DNA from: Paenibacillus methanolicus
Lineage (GTDB): Bacteria; Bacillota; Bacilli; Paenibacillales; Paenibacillaceae
DNA length: 64,000 nucleotides
Assembly (NCBI RefSeq): GCF_008124765.1
Contig: NZ_VNHS01000013.1
Span: forward strand, 124,001-188,000
Direction of reading: 5' to 3'
This document shows, in pieces, positions 34,462 to 45,883 of the stretch (its first letter is position 1; each line of letters opens with the position of its first letter). The notes below the pieces were generated by a model. The model was not told the origin of the DNA. It worked only from the letters and a program-made list of their open reading frames with translations, and did not search any database. The translations under genes were made by a program, and so were the position numbers.

Positions 34462-37400
34462 TTGATTATGATGCGGAGAAGGTACTCAATTTTTATTATT
34501 TGCATCCTGCTGACAGGATTATTTATCGAAGTGATTCCTGGAGTGAATTTTTTCGCTAAGGCTGCCTCCTCAATTGGCAACAATGCCATGGTTACTCCCG
34601 TATCGCTAATAGAAGCGCCTTATAACAGGCCTCCAACCTCGAGATACGCCGTCGGTTTTATGTCCTACGAGATTTGGAAAAACTCCGCTGGTGAGTGGGT
34701 TAGCAAGAAACCTGGAGACCAAGCTGAAATGAGCTATACCTATAGCTTCAGTTTTCCTGGTAGAACAGTTCGAGATGTAAAAATTAGGGCATTTTCACCA
34801 ACATCAGATGGTTATGTTTTCACTAAATCTCGTGGAGAAGATTACAGATCTTACGCACAATATGTTGGCAGCTCATCAGAACCTAGTATCGTACAAAATA
34901 GTAAAACAAGTGAGGGCACAAGCAGTATATCATTTACAACACGTATTGATGGGGTATTAAACGCCAAGAACCCGGTCGATGCAATTGAAGGTGAACACGA
35001 TAAGTTTGATCCGGATGTAGAAGCATGGAGGTATCTATATCCGGTTGTCTTCGAATTCACGCTCGACGGCTCTCTAGAAGTCCACCACTTCACAACGGAC
35101 GGCGTCAATATCGACCACGTGTTCACCGGCCAACCGAACACCCAGACTAAGTCCATGGAGGTGAACAAGCCGTATTCCGCATCACCGGGAACAAACGCGA
35201 AGTATACATATACCGGGTATAAGGAGCAAAATGAAACCGCCCCTTCCGGCGGATCTATCAATCCCGGAACGCCAAGCTCATTTACCTACAACGGGTCGTA
35301 CGACACGAAATACATCAATTTCTACTACGAAACCGGTGCCGCGGTAGACGTCAAGCACCTCACGACAACCGGCGCTAGTCTCGACCCGGTTCCATTCAAG
35401 AACCACGTCGATAAGTTAGCAGACGGCCAATCATATACGGCGACGATTCCGAATGCGAGCGGCTACCAATACGTTGGCTACCGCAAGACGACCACCGGTA
35501 CGGAACCAAGCAAGACGGGCGCTTATACCAGCGGACCGTTCGGTACATTCACCTACCAATCCGGCGATTTTCAACGCATGCACTTGCAGCTTGTTTATGA
35601 GGTCGCCAGCGATGCGCAAGTCAGCGTTCGGCATATGGTGAGGGCCGGTCCGACTGGGTCGTACAAATTGGAGAAGGAAGACATCAGACCCATCACTTCG
35701 CTTCCCTATTCCGAACAATTTAAAGCCAATCCCGAGTACGGAACAATTAACGGTTCAAGCTTGTCTTACCTCCGTTACGATGACACTGTCGGCGCTGGAG
35801 ACAAGATTAACATAAGCCTGAGTACGACACAGAAGAAAGCCTACGTCTCCTTTTATTACCAGGCGGCACAAAGTTTCACGGGCGACTTCGACGTCGTGCC
35901 GGAATCGATCGCGTATAAGGACTCGTTCAAGCTGCATCCGAAGGAATTTCAGCTGAATGGCTGCGCCTACATATCGCACGCGTTCAAAATCGAACGCAAT
36001 GGCACGTGGATCGGCCCCGCTGTCGCCGGCCAAACGACGGACTCGACCTACTCGTTCGGCGATTACCCGTGGGTCATCGGAGTCGGCTATCATAGCATCT
36101 ATATGAAGATCAAAACAAGCTGCGGCGAGAGCAATTGGATCGGACCGAAAGCCTTGGACGTAACCGGCCCGACCCAAAACAGCCCGCCAACCTTCAAGAT
36201 CGGGTTCACTCGCCCCAATGATACGAAGACCGCGCTGAACGAAGTCATCGCAGGCACCGCGCTGGACCTCGTCTACCTTGAAGATCCAACCATACCGACG
36301 CCGAGCGATCCGGACGGCGACCTGATGTACTTCATGGGCTTCGACTTTGCAAAGGGGAATGCATTCATTCAATCCATCCCTTCGAAGAGCATCGAATACG
36401 TCAACGGTCAGCACGGCATCGCCATGGACGTCATCGGCTGGCATAACGTATGCGGCCAAATGCGCGACGAGTGGGGCGCGACGGCCACCGCTTGCACCTA
36501 CATCAACGTCGTGCCGCCGAACCCGGTTCCGGTCATCGGCTGTCCGGCGACGGTCATCGAGAATCATCCGATCCCGGATGCCGCTTTCGACGCAAGCCGC
36601 AGCTACAGTCCCCTTGGCATCGCGATCGACCATAAGCGCGACGAATGGATCAATAAGAAGACCGAGGGGTATTACAACGGCACATCATCCAACATCGCCG
36701 TCACCGTCGGACTCCATGTGTACGACGCGAACGGCTTGAAGTCGCTCGAACCTGCCTATTGTACGATCATAGTCAAGCCGGACCTGCCGCCTGTGGCCAA
36801 GCTGGGCGTACCGCCGGTCGCGATTCGCGGCGAGTCGGCTGAAATTCTGAATCGGTCGACCAGCCCGGACGGGGATCCGATCACGCAGGCAACGTACAAA
36901 TACAAGTACGATGCGAACAACAACGGTTTCGCCGACGACGCTTGGACCAACACAACTGGTACGCTCGCCAAAACGACCTTCACGCCGACGAAAGTCGGGA
37001 AGTATCTCTTCTATGTCAATATCACCGAGGCTTACGGGAAATCCGACGATACGGCGGGAGAGCTCGAATCGACCTTGACGCTCGACGTGGTGAACCAGGC
37101 GCCGGAAGTGAGTTTCGCGATGGAAGGCAAGAACCCGAATCCGGACTTGGACGGATACACGGAGCTAGCGCCGGACCAGATCATCAAGCAGCCGCTGTAT
37201 GTCACGAACACGAACCAGCCGGTCAATAACGCCGCTAATCTGTGGGAAGTGGCGGGGAAAAAGCTTGTCGGTCTGGAAGGACGCAACTTCGGAGCGCAGG
37301 ACGCGAAGCCTTATCGCATCAGCCGAACGATGTTTGGCGGCAACGGCAGAACGTACGATTCGTTCGAGACGTTAATCATGGCCGATAACGGCTACGGACC

Positions 37401-40400
37401 TAATCGCCTTTCGCCATGGCGTTCAGCTGTGGGGAATTCGGCGACATTCTCCTATCCTTTGGTCGATCCGGATACGAAGTCATTTTTCCGTTTCTCCGGC
37501 GGGGATATCGGCCGCGGCGGCGTGGGCGATCTCTACTCCAACAAAAAATACGTGTATTTCAGTACCTACAGTTCGAGCAGGGAACTGAACGGCGAGTATA
37601 CCTATACGAACAAAATCTACGCGCTGGACCCCAAGAAGCTGAGTCCCGTACGTACGATTATCGGGGGATGGGGAACGTTTACGCGCGAGTATACCAACGG
37701 CAGCCCGTTTGCGTTCATCATCAGCAAGAATAATCCGTCCCACCGCCTCCTGACCTTTAAAGGATCAGACGGCATAGAGCGACAAATCTACATGTATCCC
37801 GGGGAATTCAACCAGTGGAAAGTGGTCGAAGGATACATCTATGCGACGCGAAACTGGGATGGACGCTATGATGGCCAGAGCTATTATAAAAGCGAAATCG
37901 TCATCTACGACGCGTTCACCGGGAAGCAGATACGCAGCTCTCTGGACATCCCCAATTATGATGCGCAGTTGAAAAAGATGCTGTCCGACCATGGACTGAA
38001 TACAAGCGATGGGATCGGTTCATTCGTCAAAGGGATCAGATCCAGCATCATGGTGACGCATGGCGCGAGTTACGCGAAGGAATCGCAGATTTTTCAGTAC
38101 AACTATAAAATCAACGCGGACCTCACCTTTACGTTTCTGCACGCGCAGAAAGCGCCTGCACCAAAGTCGGACTATGCGAAAAACAACTATGTCCCGAACA
38201 ATTTACTGTACGGCGCGGCGAGCGATAAATTTTTCGATGCGGCGGGCAACTGGTATCAGTATGAATGCTACTACCCCTACGCGGGCGGCTGGCGGGGATA
38301 TCCGGATTTAAACGTCGCCAAATACAACGCGGAAGGGAAGTTCATGTGGCGCGTCTATTTAACGCCATCCCATCAGTTAAACAGTAATTTACCCGGAACG
38401 ACGCTGGATGCGACGTATCTAAGCGTCTATTACAACGCCATGGAGACGATAGCGTCCTTAGCTCTCGATCCCATCAGAGGGGAGCTGTACGCCAAGTATT
38501 ACTATGACTACTATTCCAGCCAAGGCAATGTCATCCCCAATGCCATGACGGAGCTGAAGGTCATCAATGCGGCAACGGGGGCGGTCAAAAAGACGCTAAA
38601 TGATCAGAGTTCCGCAGATGAGCTTCAACGGTACAATTACACCGGCGGTCCGAATATGCGTCTGGGGCCAAAGTTTTATATGGATTGGACGAACGGAAAC
38701 ACGGCAAACGGCGATAGCGCGACCGTCACCATCGAGGGTAATCGAACCAACCGAACGAATGTGTGCACGAATTACGATATCGGCGTTCAATTGGGCTATC
38801 ACGATATTGTGGATAGAACAGGCAACAAAATCGGCCAAGCCGGCGCGCCATGCGGTTTTAGCCCGCAAGTGTTCGGGGAGTACGTCCAGGATGGGGTATT
38901 CGCATCCTTCAGCGGCGCCCAATGCGACGGGTGCTACAACCCGCAGGATGTCGTCCATCTCAATATTTCGATCGGCCAGCCGTCTACCTCGCCTGCCATG
39001 GTCAAATCGTTCACGAACGGTCAATTTTATTCGCCGACATCAACGATCCTGAAAGACTTTGAAGCGCGGTTTGCGTTTAACATTCGCGACATCGACTATG
39101 ATCAAGAATGGTTCGGCTATTCCTTCCGGATGAGCGGCCCGACGCAGCGTTATGCGGTCGAGAGCGACGGTCGCACATTAGCGTTGGCGGTATACAAATC
39201 CGGCAGCCGGACGGTGCTGGACAGCGTATCGTATCCGTTCCAAAGCCAAAAGGATTACATGTTGAAAGTCCGGGCTGCCGGCGAGGAATTGGAAGTGCTC
39301 CTGAACAATACGCCGATACTGGCAGCCAAGGACGCGACGTATGACGAGGGGAAATTCGGCTATTTCAGCGATAAATCCTACGTCACCCTTGGCAGCATTT
39401 TCTACAAGTCGCTGTATCGCGGCTCGCCATGGTCCCATGCTTATGCCATCTGGGAGGAAGGGGCAGCCAAGGCGGACGTACAGTACAAGGATATCGTCTT
39501 CGCCGACCCGGAGAACGACCCGGCCGCGGGCGGTCAATTCGACTGGTCGGTGCGGCATACGGCGCGGTTTATCCATCATCAAGGCGTATCCAAGCTTCAC
39601 GGCAAGACGTTCGCCGATGCTCAGCTTGCCTTTGACGCGGTCGGCGATTACGCGATCCAGCTACGGGCGAAAGATGATCCGAACCCCGGTTACTTGTTCC
39701 CTAGCACCGTCTTCGGGAGTTATCGAAAATCTTCGAATACGTTCGAACAGACGATAACCGTCCATCGGCGTCCGATCGCGGACTTCAGCGTAGCGCAAGG
39801 GGAGGAGGGCTTCATCGAGTGGACGGACCGCAGCCGCGATCCGGACCGCTATTGGAGCGCTTCGGACTATTCCTCGGAAAGTACGGGCATCGATTACAAG
39901 CTTAATCGCGGCATCGTGGAGAAGCGGTTTTATTACATTTCGCCAGGCGGCGGATATGCGGCCAAGAAGCTCACGACGCCCGCGGAGACGGGGACTTACG
40001 AGATCGGCATGGCCGTCAAAGACGAGTACGGGGCATGGAGCGAATACGATGTCGAATTCATCTCCATCGGCAGGCTGCCTGCTCCGGATGACCCGCCGGT
40101 CCCCGGATTCGCGGCGAATCCGATCGAGACGCACCGCGGCGCGGCCATTACGATCTCCTCCTCCGCATCGGATAAGGAAGATGGTAGCAGAGAAAACATA
40201 GCGCACGCCTATTATGTGTCGAAGCTAGGATCCGAAGAGAACGAGGCGCTGCAAAGCACGTCCCGCACGACATGGTCGAAGGCGTTCTCGACGCTCGGGA
40301 TTTTCCGAATCCGTCAGGTGGTCGAGGATTCCGCCGGCCAAAGCGCGGAGCTGACTCGCCAGGTGACGATCGTGAATCGTTCGCCGTCCGCGCAGGTGAC

Positions 40401-41394
40401 GAACCCGGCGAGCTCGAATCCGGCGGCGCCGACCGTGGTGAAGGAGCCGCGTCCGCGGTTCGAATGGACCTTCGGCGATCCGGACGCGGATGCGCAGTCG
40501 CAATTCCAGCTGCGCATTACGAGGCAGGACGGCAGCTTAGTTGCCGATACGGGCGTTCGCTCGGGCGTCCAGATGGAATTTGCGCCGACGGCGGATTTGC
40601 CGGAGAAAATATTGCTCAACGTGAACGTGCGGGTGTTCGACGGTTATGATTGGAGCGGCTGGAGCACGCCGAAATACTTCACGATCATTACGAACGATCC
40701 GCCGGAGGGCGACTTCGGCTGGACGCCAAGCCCCGTCTACGAAGGGGATGCGATTCAGTTGACGCATACGTTGGCCGATCCGGATGACGATCTCTTAACG
40801 CTGAGCTACCGCGTTACTGCGCCAGGCGGCCAATCGTCGACCTACGCCTTCGAGACGAGCCCGCCGTATACGGCGACCGGGCCCTCCTTCAAGGCCGTTC
40901 AGCCGGGGAATTACACGGTCGTGCTCTCCATCTCCGATGGCCAAGCGGCTCCCGTCCTGGTCGCGAAGACGATCGCCGTGCTTCCGCTCGGGCTGACGGG
41001 CGCGGTTCGGCACACGCCGGAGTGGGACAACCGTCGGCGGGCGTACAACCTGGAGAAGAGCGGCAGCGAGAACGAGCCGCGGGGAGCGCACGTGTTTTGG
41101 GCCGGCGAGAAGTTCGTGCTGCGCGCTCAAACGACGGCGACCGGGACGCTGACGACGGCCGTCCGGGTGGACGTGACGATGAACGGATCGACCGTCCGGT
41201 TGACGGCGGATAACCCGGCCAAGACCGCATGGAGCGGCGAGCTATGGGAGAGCGGATTCGAGGACTTGGCAGATGGTCCGCTCGCTTTTGTTTTCCGCGT
41301 CCAATACAGCAACGGGACGGTGAAGACGGTCTCCGTACCCGTGACGATCGCGGGCAATGTGAACCAAACGTACGGCGTTCATCGCAAGCAATAG
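34462..41394 (+). CDS. Giant mosaic secreted surface protein (MucBP-like, propeller, PKD/Ig-like modules)
   Basis: 2310 residues. A signal peptide (residues about 1-33) is followed by a beta-rich region and three MucBP-like repeats (about 205-470) with VHHFTTDG, VKHLTTTG and VRHMVRAG. PKD/Ig-like stretches come next (about 470-880). A region with propeller-like strands (about 980-1380: KIYALDPKKL, IVIYDAFTGKQIR, LKVINAATG) leads to a LamG-like beta domain (about 1530-1660). More PKD/Ig/Fn3-like modules reach the end. No LPXTG or SLH anchor is present. The start is TTG 34462 (GGAGG 11 bases upstream) or ATG 34468/34471. DNA before about 35,050 is AT-rich, then becomes GC-rich. It is probably an adhesin or matrix protein. 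Confidence 0.8.
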   Translation: MIMMRRRYSIFIICILLTGLFIEVIPGVNFFAKAASSIGNNAMVTPVSLIEAPYNRPPTSRYAVGFMSYEIWKNSAGEWVSKKPGDQAEMSYTYSFSFPGRTVRDVKIRAFSPTSDGYVFTKSRGEDYRSYAQYVGSSSEPSIVQNSKTSEGTSSISFTTRIDGVLNAKNPVDAIEGEHDKFDPDVEAWRYLYPVVFEFTLDGSLEVHHFTTDGVNIDHVFTGQPNTQTKSMEVNKPYSASPGTNAKYTYTGYKEQNETAPSGGSINPGTPSSFTYNGSYDTKYINFYYETGAAVDVKHLTTTGASLDPVPFKNHVDKLADGQSYTATIPNASGYQYVGYRKTTTGTEPSKTGAYTSGPFGTFTYQSGDFQRMHLQLVYEVASDAQVSVRHMVRAGPTGSYKLEKEDIRPITSLPYSEQFKANPEYGTINGSSLSYLRYDDTVGAGDKINISLSTTQKKAYVSFYYQAAQSFTGDFDVVPESIAYKDSFKLHPKEFQLNGCAYISHAFKIERNGTWIGPAVAGQTTDSTYSFGDYPWVIGVGYHSIYMKIKTSCGESNWIGPKALDVTGPTQNSPPTFKIGFTRPNDTKTALNEVIAGTALDLVYLEDPTIPTPSDPDGDLMYFMGFDFAKGNAFIQSIPSKSIEYVNGQHGIAMDVIGWHNVCGQMRDEWGATATACTYINVVPPNPVPVIGCPATVIENHPIPDAAFDASRSYSPLGIAIDHKRDEWINKKTEGYYNGTSSNIAVTVGLHVYDANGLKSLEPAYCTIIVKPDLPPVAKLGVPPVAIRGESAEILNRSTSPDGDPITQATYKYKYDANNNGFADDAWTNTTGTLAKTTFTPTKVGKYLFYVNITEAYGKSDDTAGELESTLTLDVVNQAPEVSFAMEGKNPNPDLDGYTELAPDQIIKQPLYVTNTNQPVNNAANLWEVAGKKLVGLEGRNFGAQDAKPYRISRTMFGGNGRTYDSFETLIMADNGYGPNRLSPWRSAVGNSATFSYPLVDPDTKSFFRFSGGDIGRGGVGDLYSNKKYVYFSTYSSSRELNGEYTYTNKIYALDPKKLSPVRTIIGGWGTFTREYTNGSPFAFIISKNNPSHRLLTFKGSDGIERQIYMYPGEFNQWKVVEGYIYATRNWDGRYDGQSYYKSEIVIYDAFTGKQIRSSLDIPNYDAQLKKMLSDHGLNTSDGIGSFVKGIRSSIMVTHGASYAKESQIFQYNYKINADLTFTFLHAQKAPAPKSDYAKNNYVPNNLLYGAASDKFFDAAGNWYQYECYYPYAGGWRGYPDLNVAKYNAEGKFMWRVYLTPSHQLNSNLPGTTLDATYLSVYYNAMETIASLALDPIRGELYAKYYYDYYSSQGNVIPNAMTELKVINAATGAVKKTLNDQSSADELQRYNYTGGPNMRLGPKFYMDWTNGNTANGDSATVTIEGNRTNRTNVCTNYDIGVQLGYHDIVDRTGNKIGQAGAPCGFSPQVFGEYVQDGVFASFSGAQCDGCYNPQDVVHLNISIGQPSTSPAMVKSFTNGQFYSPTSTILKDFEARFAFNIRDIDYDQEWFGYSFRMSGPTQRYAVESDGRTLALAVYKSGSRTVLDSVSYPFQSQKDYMLKVRAAGEELEVLLNNTPILAAKDATYDEGKFGYFSDKSYVTLGSIFYKSLYRGSPWSHAYAIWEEGAAKADVQYKDIVFADPENDPAAGGQFDWSVRHTARFIHHQGVSKLHGKTFADAQLAFDAVGDYAIQLRAKDDPNPGYLFPSTVFGSYRKSSNTFEQTITVHRRPIADFSVAQGEEGFIEWTDRSRDPDRYWSASDYSSESTGIDYKLNRGIVEKRFYYISPGGGYAAKKLTTPAETGTYEIGMAVKDEYGAWSEYDVEFISIGRLPAPDDPPVPGFAANPIETHRGAAITISSSASDKEDGSRENIAHAYYVSKLGSEENEALQSTSRTTWSKAFSTLGIFRIRQVVEDSAGQSAELTRQVTIVNRSPSAQVTNPASSNPAAPTVVKEPRPRFEWTFGDPDADAQSQFQLRITRQDGSLVADTGVRSGVQMEFAPTADLPEKILLNVNVRVFDGYDWSGWSTPKYFTIITNDPPEGDFGWTPSPVYEGDAIQLTHTLADPDDDLLTLSYRVTAPGGQSSTYAFETSPPYTATGPSFKAVQPGNYTVVLSISDGQAAPVLVAKTIAVLPLGLTGAVRHTPEWDNRRRAYNLEKSGSENEPRGAHVFWAGEKFVLRAQTTATGTLTTAVRVDVTMNGSTVRLTADNPAKTAWSGELWESGFEDLADGPLAFVFRVQYSNGTVKTVSVPVTIAGNVNQTYGVHRKQ

Positions 41395-41419
41395 GCAATT
41401 GCCACAGGAAGAAAAAGGG

Positions 41420-41449
41420 TTGACAGTATGAATTGGCACGGGGTATAGT
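41420..41449 (+). promoter_or_regulatory. Promoter of the thiamin operon
   Basis: TTGACA (41420-41425), an 18-base spacer, and TATAGT (41444-41449), just before the riboswitch. Confidence 0.8.
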
Positions 41450-41463
41450 CGTACCATGAAATC

Positions 41464-41553
41464 CACTAGGGGCGCCCATCCGGGCTGAGATAAGGCGAGC
41501 AACGCCTTGGTCCCTTCGAACCTGATCTGGGTTATGCCAGCGTAGGAAAGTGG
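41464..41553 (+). promoter_or_regulatory. TPP riboswitch (THI element)
   Basis: Conserved THI-box parts are visible in order: GGGGCGCCC, GGGCTGAGA, a variable arm (AAGGCGAGCAACGCCTT), then ACCTGATCTGGGTTATGCC and AGCGTAGGAAAGTGG. It binds thiamin pyrophosphate and turns off the downstream operon, here thiC-thiF-thiES-thiG-thiO-thiD. Confidence 0.97.
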
Positions 41554-41688
41554 GAATGTGCGTGCGAATCCGTCATGCCTGTCTGCAGCAGCGTCTATTG
41601 GGCGCGTTGCGCAGCGACCGGCATTGACTACTCCTGTTCGCGGCCGGGACGTGACGTCCGGGTTGCCCGCAGGTGAACCGCGTGAACA

Positions 41689-41718
41689 GACCGCTCCCTT
41701 CGCCGGAGCGGTTTTTTT
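41689..41718 (+). terminator. First terminator in the thi leader
   Basis: ACCGCTCC and GGAGCGGT form an 8-bp stem with a short loop and seven T residues. It lies 135 bases past the riboswitch and is the likely transcription-control switch. Confidence 0.85.
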
Positions 41719-41992
41719 GTTGCGGCAGGATTGTAACGGCTACGCCGAAGGCGGCCATTCGGCTTCGTTCGGAGCGAGTCTTCGTTACGGGCTTCGCTCG
41801 CATAGACGGCCATTCATGCCGGATACCGCATCGGTTGAAGCGAGATAATCGAGATATTATGCCGCGTTATCGCGTTACCGATTTCCTGCGTGCAAGCAGA
41901 TCGGCAGCGGCGAAATTCGCCATCCTTGATTCGGATCTGATTTAACGGTTGGCATATTCGCGCCTGTCCGGCTTTTTCAATCGCTGATCATG
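41719..41992. other. Long untranslated part of the thi leader
   Basis: 274 bases between the first leader terminator and the thiC hairpin. Open frames here (for example 41558-41848 and 41673-41945) have no ribosome site or known product. I see no gene. Confidence 0.5.
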
Positions 41993-42032
41993 CCTCCTAG
42001 GGGATTTCTCATCCACCCCTAGGAGGTTTTTT
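41993..42032 (+). promoter_or_regulatory. Terminator-like hairpin that contains the thiC Shine-Dalgarno
   Basis: CCTCCTAGGGG (41993-42003) pairs perfectly with CCCCTAGGAGG (42016-42026), and TTTTTT follows. The AGGAGG in the descending arm is the only ribosome site for thiC (ATG 42036). When the hairpin forms, it should both end transcription and hide the ribosome site. Confidence 0.75.
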
Positions 42033-42035
42033 ATT

Positions 42036-43788
<1,753 letters not shown>

Positions 43789-43796
<8 letters not shown>

Positions 43797-45000
43797 GCCG
43801 GAAGAGCAGCCGCGCTGGCCGGACCGGTATTCCCGGCAGACGCGGTTCGCGCCGATCGGCGAAAGCGGGCAGCGGCTTCTTGAACAAGCGGGCGTGCTGA
43901 TCGTCGGCTGCGGGGCGCTCGGCGCTTCGCTTGCCCAACACATGGCGCGAGCAGGCGTCGGACTCGTGCGGATCGTCGACCGCGACTACGTCGAGCCGAG
44001 CAATTTGCAGCGGCAGGTGTTGTTCGACGAGCGGGATGCGCTGGAATCGCTGCCGAAAGCCGTCGCGGCCGCCCGCAAGCTTCGCCGGATTAACGGCGAG
44101 ATCGAAGTGGACGCGCGGGTGCTGGACGTGACGAAAGCGAACGTCGGCGAGTTGTTGGAGGGCATGGACGCCGTGCTGGACGGGACCGACAACGCGGCCG
44201 CGCGGCTGCTGCTGAGCGATCGTTGTTTCCGGCGGGGCATCCCGTTCTTCTACGGCGGGGTGGCCGGCTCCCAAGGAATGAGCGCGTCGCTCGTTCCGGG
44301 CGCCACCGCTTGCTTGCGCTGTCTGATCGGGGGCGGCGAGTCCGATTCGGAAGCGGACACCTGCGATACGATCGGCGTCATCGCGCCGGCCGTGGAATGG
44401 GTGGCCGCGCTGCAGGCGGCGGAAGCGCTGAAGTGGTTAAGCGGGCGCCGCGACGCGTTGCGGCGCACGTGGCTAACCGGGGATTTGTGGAACTTCCGGG
44501 TTAGGGAGTCGGCGCTCCCTTCCCCCTCGCGGGGGTGCGACATTTGCGGCGGCGCGCAAGCTGCGGAAGAGCGCGGAGACGAGGTGCCGACGTCTCGTGT
44601 TCTGGTCCGCGAAGCGATGGACGCGTCCGGCTCGCCGAAGATTTCATCGAGTCATGCTGCTGCTACCTTCAACCGAGTCGACGCGCAGGGCGATGGCGAA
44701 TCCGGTCCTAACGGCGCTCGCCCGCAAACCGCGGTCTTATGCGGCCGGGATACCGTACAGGTAACAATGGGGGAAAGCGACGGGATAGATCTCGTCGAGG
44801 CGGAACGTTGGCTGGCTGCGCGCGGGTGCGAGGTGAGGAGTAATCCGTATTTGGTCAAGGCGGCATTGCCCGAAGGCGAGAAGCTGGTCTTGTTCCCGGA
44901 CGGCCGAATACTGGTGCAGGGCACGCAAGACCCGGCGCGCGCGATATCGCTGTGCGGGGCGTATCTTACCGGCATGAGGGATGCTGCAATCCAGCGCTGA
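43789..45000 (+). CDS. thiF: ThiF-type adenylyltransferase for the sulfur carrier
   Basis: 403-residue ThiF/MoeB/HesA enzyme that adenylates the C-terminal Gly of ThiS. The ATP-binding loop is VGCGALGASL (about residues 39-48), with DRDYVEPSNLQRQVLF and the catalytic region DGTDNAAARLL. Paired cysteines ACLRC and GCDICGG should bind zinc. Residues about 250-310 are a variable Ser/Ala/Glu-rich linker. The final about 80 residues (ANPYLVK-type strand, LVLFPDGRILVQGTQDPA) form the C-terminal domain of several Firmicute ThiF/MoeB proteins. It starts inside the end of thiC. Confidence 0.9.
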
Positions 45001-45019
45001 TGGAGAGGAGGAGAAGAGC

Positions 45020-45877
45020 ATGAAAAGCAAGACATTCGACTTCAGTCTGTATGTCATCACGGGCGAGAACTATCATCCGGGGCGCAAGCTGGAGCAAGTG
45101 ATGGAGCAGGCGCTGCGCGGCGGCGCGGATATCGTGCAGCTGCGGGCGAAAGACGCGCCCAAGCGCGAGGTGCTGGCGCAAGCGCGCATGCTCCGCGATT
45201 TGACGGCCCGTTATCAGGTACCGCTGATCATCAACGATCATCTGGACATCGCGCAGGCGGTGTCGGCGGACGGCGTCCATTTGGGCCAAGAGGATTTGCC
45301 GCTCGCGGAGGCGCGCGCGATACTAGGTCCGGATCGAATCATCGGCATCTCGACCCATAATATTGCGCAGGCGCTGGAAGCGCAGGCGGGCGGAGCCGAT
45401 TACATCGGCGTCGGTCCGGTCTTTCCGACCGGCACGAAGCCGGGGCGGCAGGCGGTGACGACGTCTTACGTGCGGGAGGCGGCCGAGCGCGTCACGATTC
45501 CGTTCGTGGCGATCGGAGGCATCACGCTGGACAATGTCGACGCGGTGCTCGAGGCAGGCGCCAAGCGGGTCTGCGCCGTGTCGGCCATCGTCGGCAGCGC
45601 GGAACCCGCCGAGACGTGCCGGGCGTTCAAGCATCGGCTTCGCGCCTTTGCGGCGATGGCAATGCCGGACCCGGCTTCCAAGCGGATCCGCGTCAACGGC
45701 CGCGAAGATTGGACGAACGCCGGGAACGTGCAGGAACTGGTCCGACAGTACGGGCTTCAAGGCGCGCGCATCGTGGTGGAGCTGGACGGCGTCATTCTGT
45801 CGCGGGAAGCATGGGCGGATACGCAGCTGGCCGAAGGCGCGCAGCTGGAGCTGGTTCATTTCGTGGGAGGAGGTTGA
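45020..45877 (+). CDS. thiE: Fused thiamine phosphate synthase and sulfur carrier (ThiE-ThiS)
   Basis: 285 residues with two domains in one frame. Residues 1-210 are ThiE, which joins HMP-PP and thiazole phosphate: QLRAKDAPK, INDHLDIA, GVHLGQEDLP, YIGVGPVFPTGTKPG and AIGGIT are all intact. Residues about 220-285 (RIRVNGREDW … VVELDGVILSREAW … LELVHFVGGG) are a full ThiS beta-grasp domain ending in the free Gly-Gly needed for adenylation and thiocarboxylation. GGAGG precedes ATG 45020. No separate thiS is present between thiO and thiG, so the fusion supplies the carrier. Confidence 0.92.
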   Translation: MKSKTFDFSLYVITGENYHPGRKLEQVMEQALRGGADIVQLRAKDAPKREVLAQARMLRDLTARYQVPLIINDHLDIAQAVSADGVHLGQEDLPLAEARAILGPDRIIGISTHNIAQALEAQAGGADYIGVGPVFPTGTKPGRQAVTTSYVREAAERVTIPFVAIGGITLDNVDAVLEAGAKRVCAVSAIVGSAEPAETCRAFKHRLRAFAAMAMPDPASKRIRVNGREDWTNAGNVQELVRQYGLQGARIVVELDGVILSREAWADTQLAEGAQLELVHFVGGG

Positions 45878-45883
45878 GGCATC

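Noticed and set aside
41558..41945. Open frames in the thi leader
   Set aside because: They overlap the leader terminator, have no ribosome site and give unrecognisable products.
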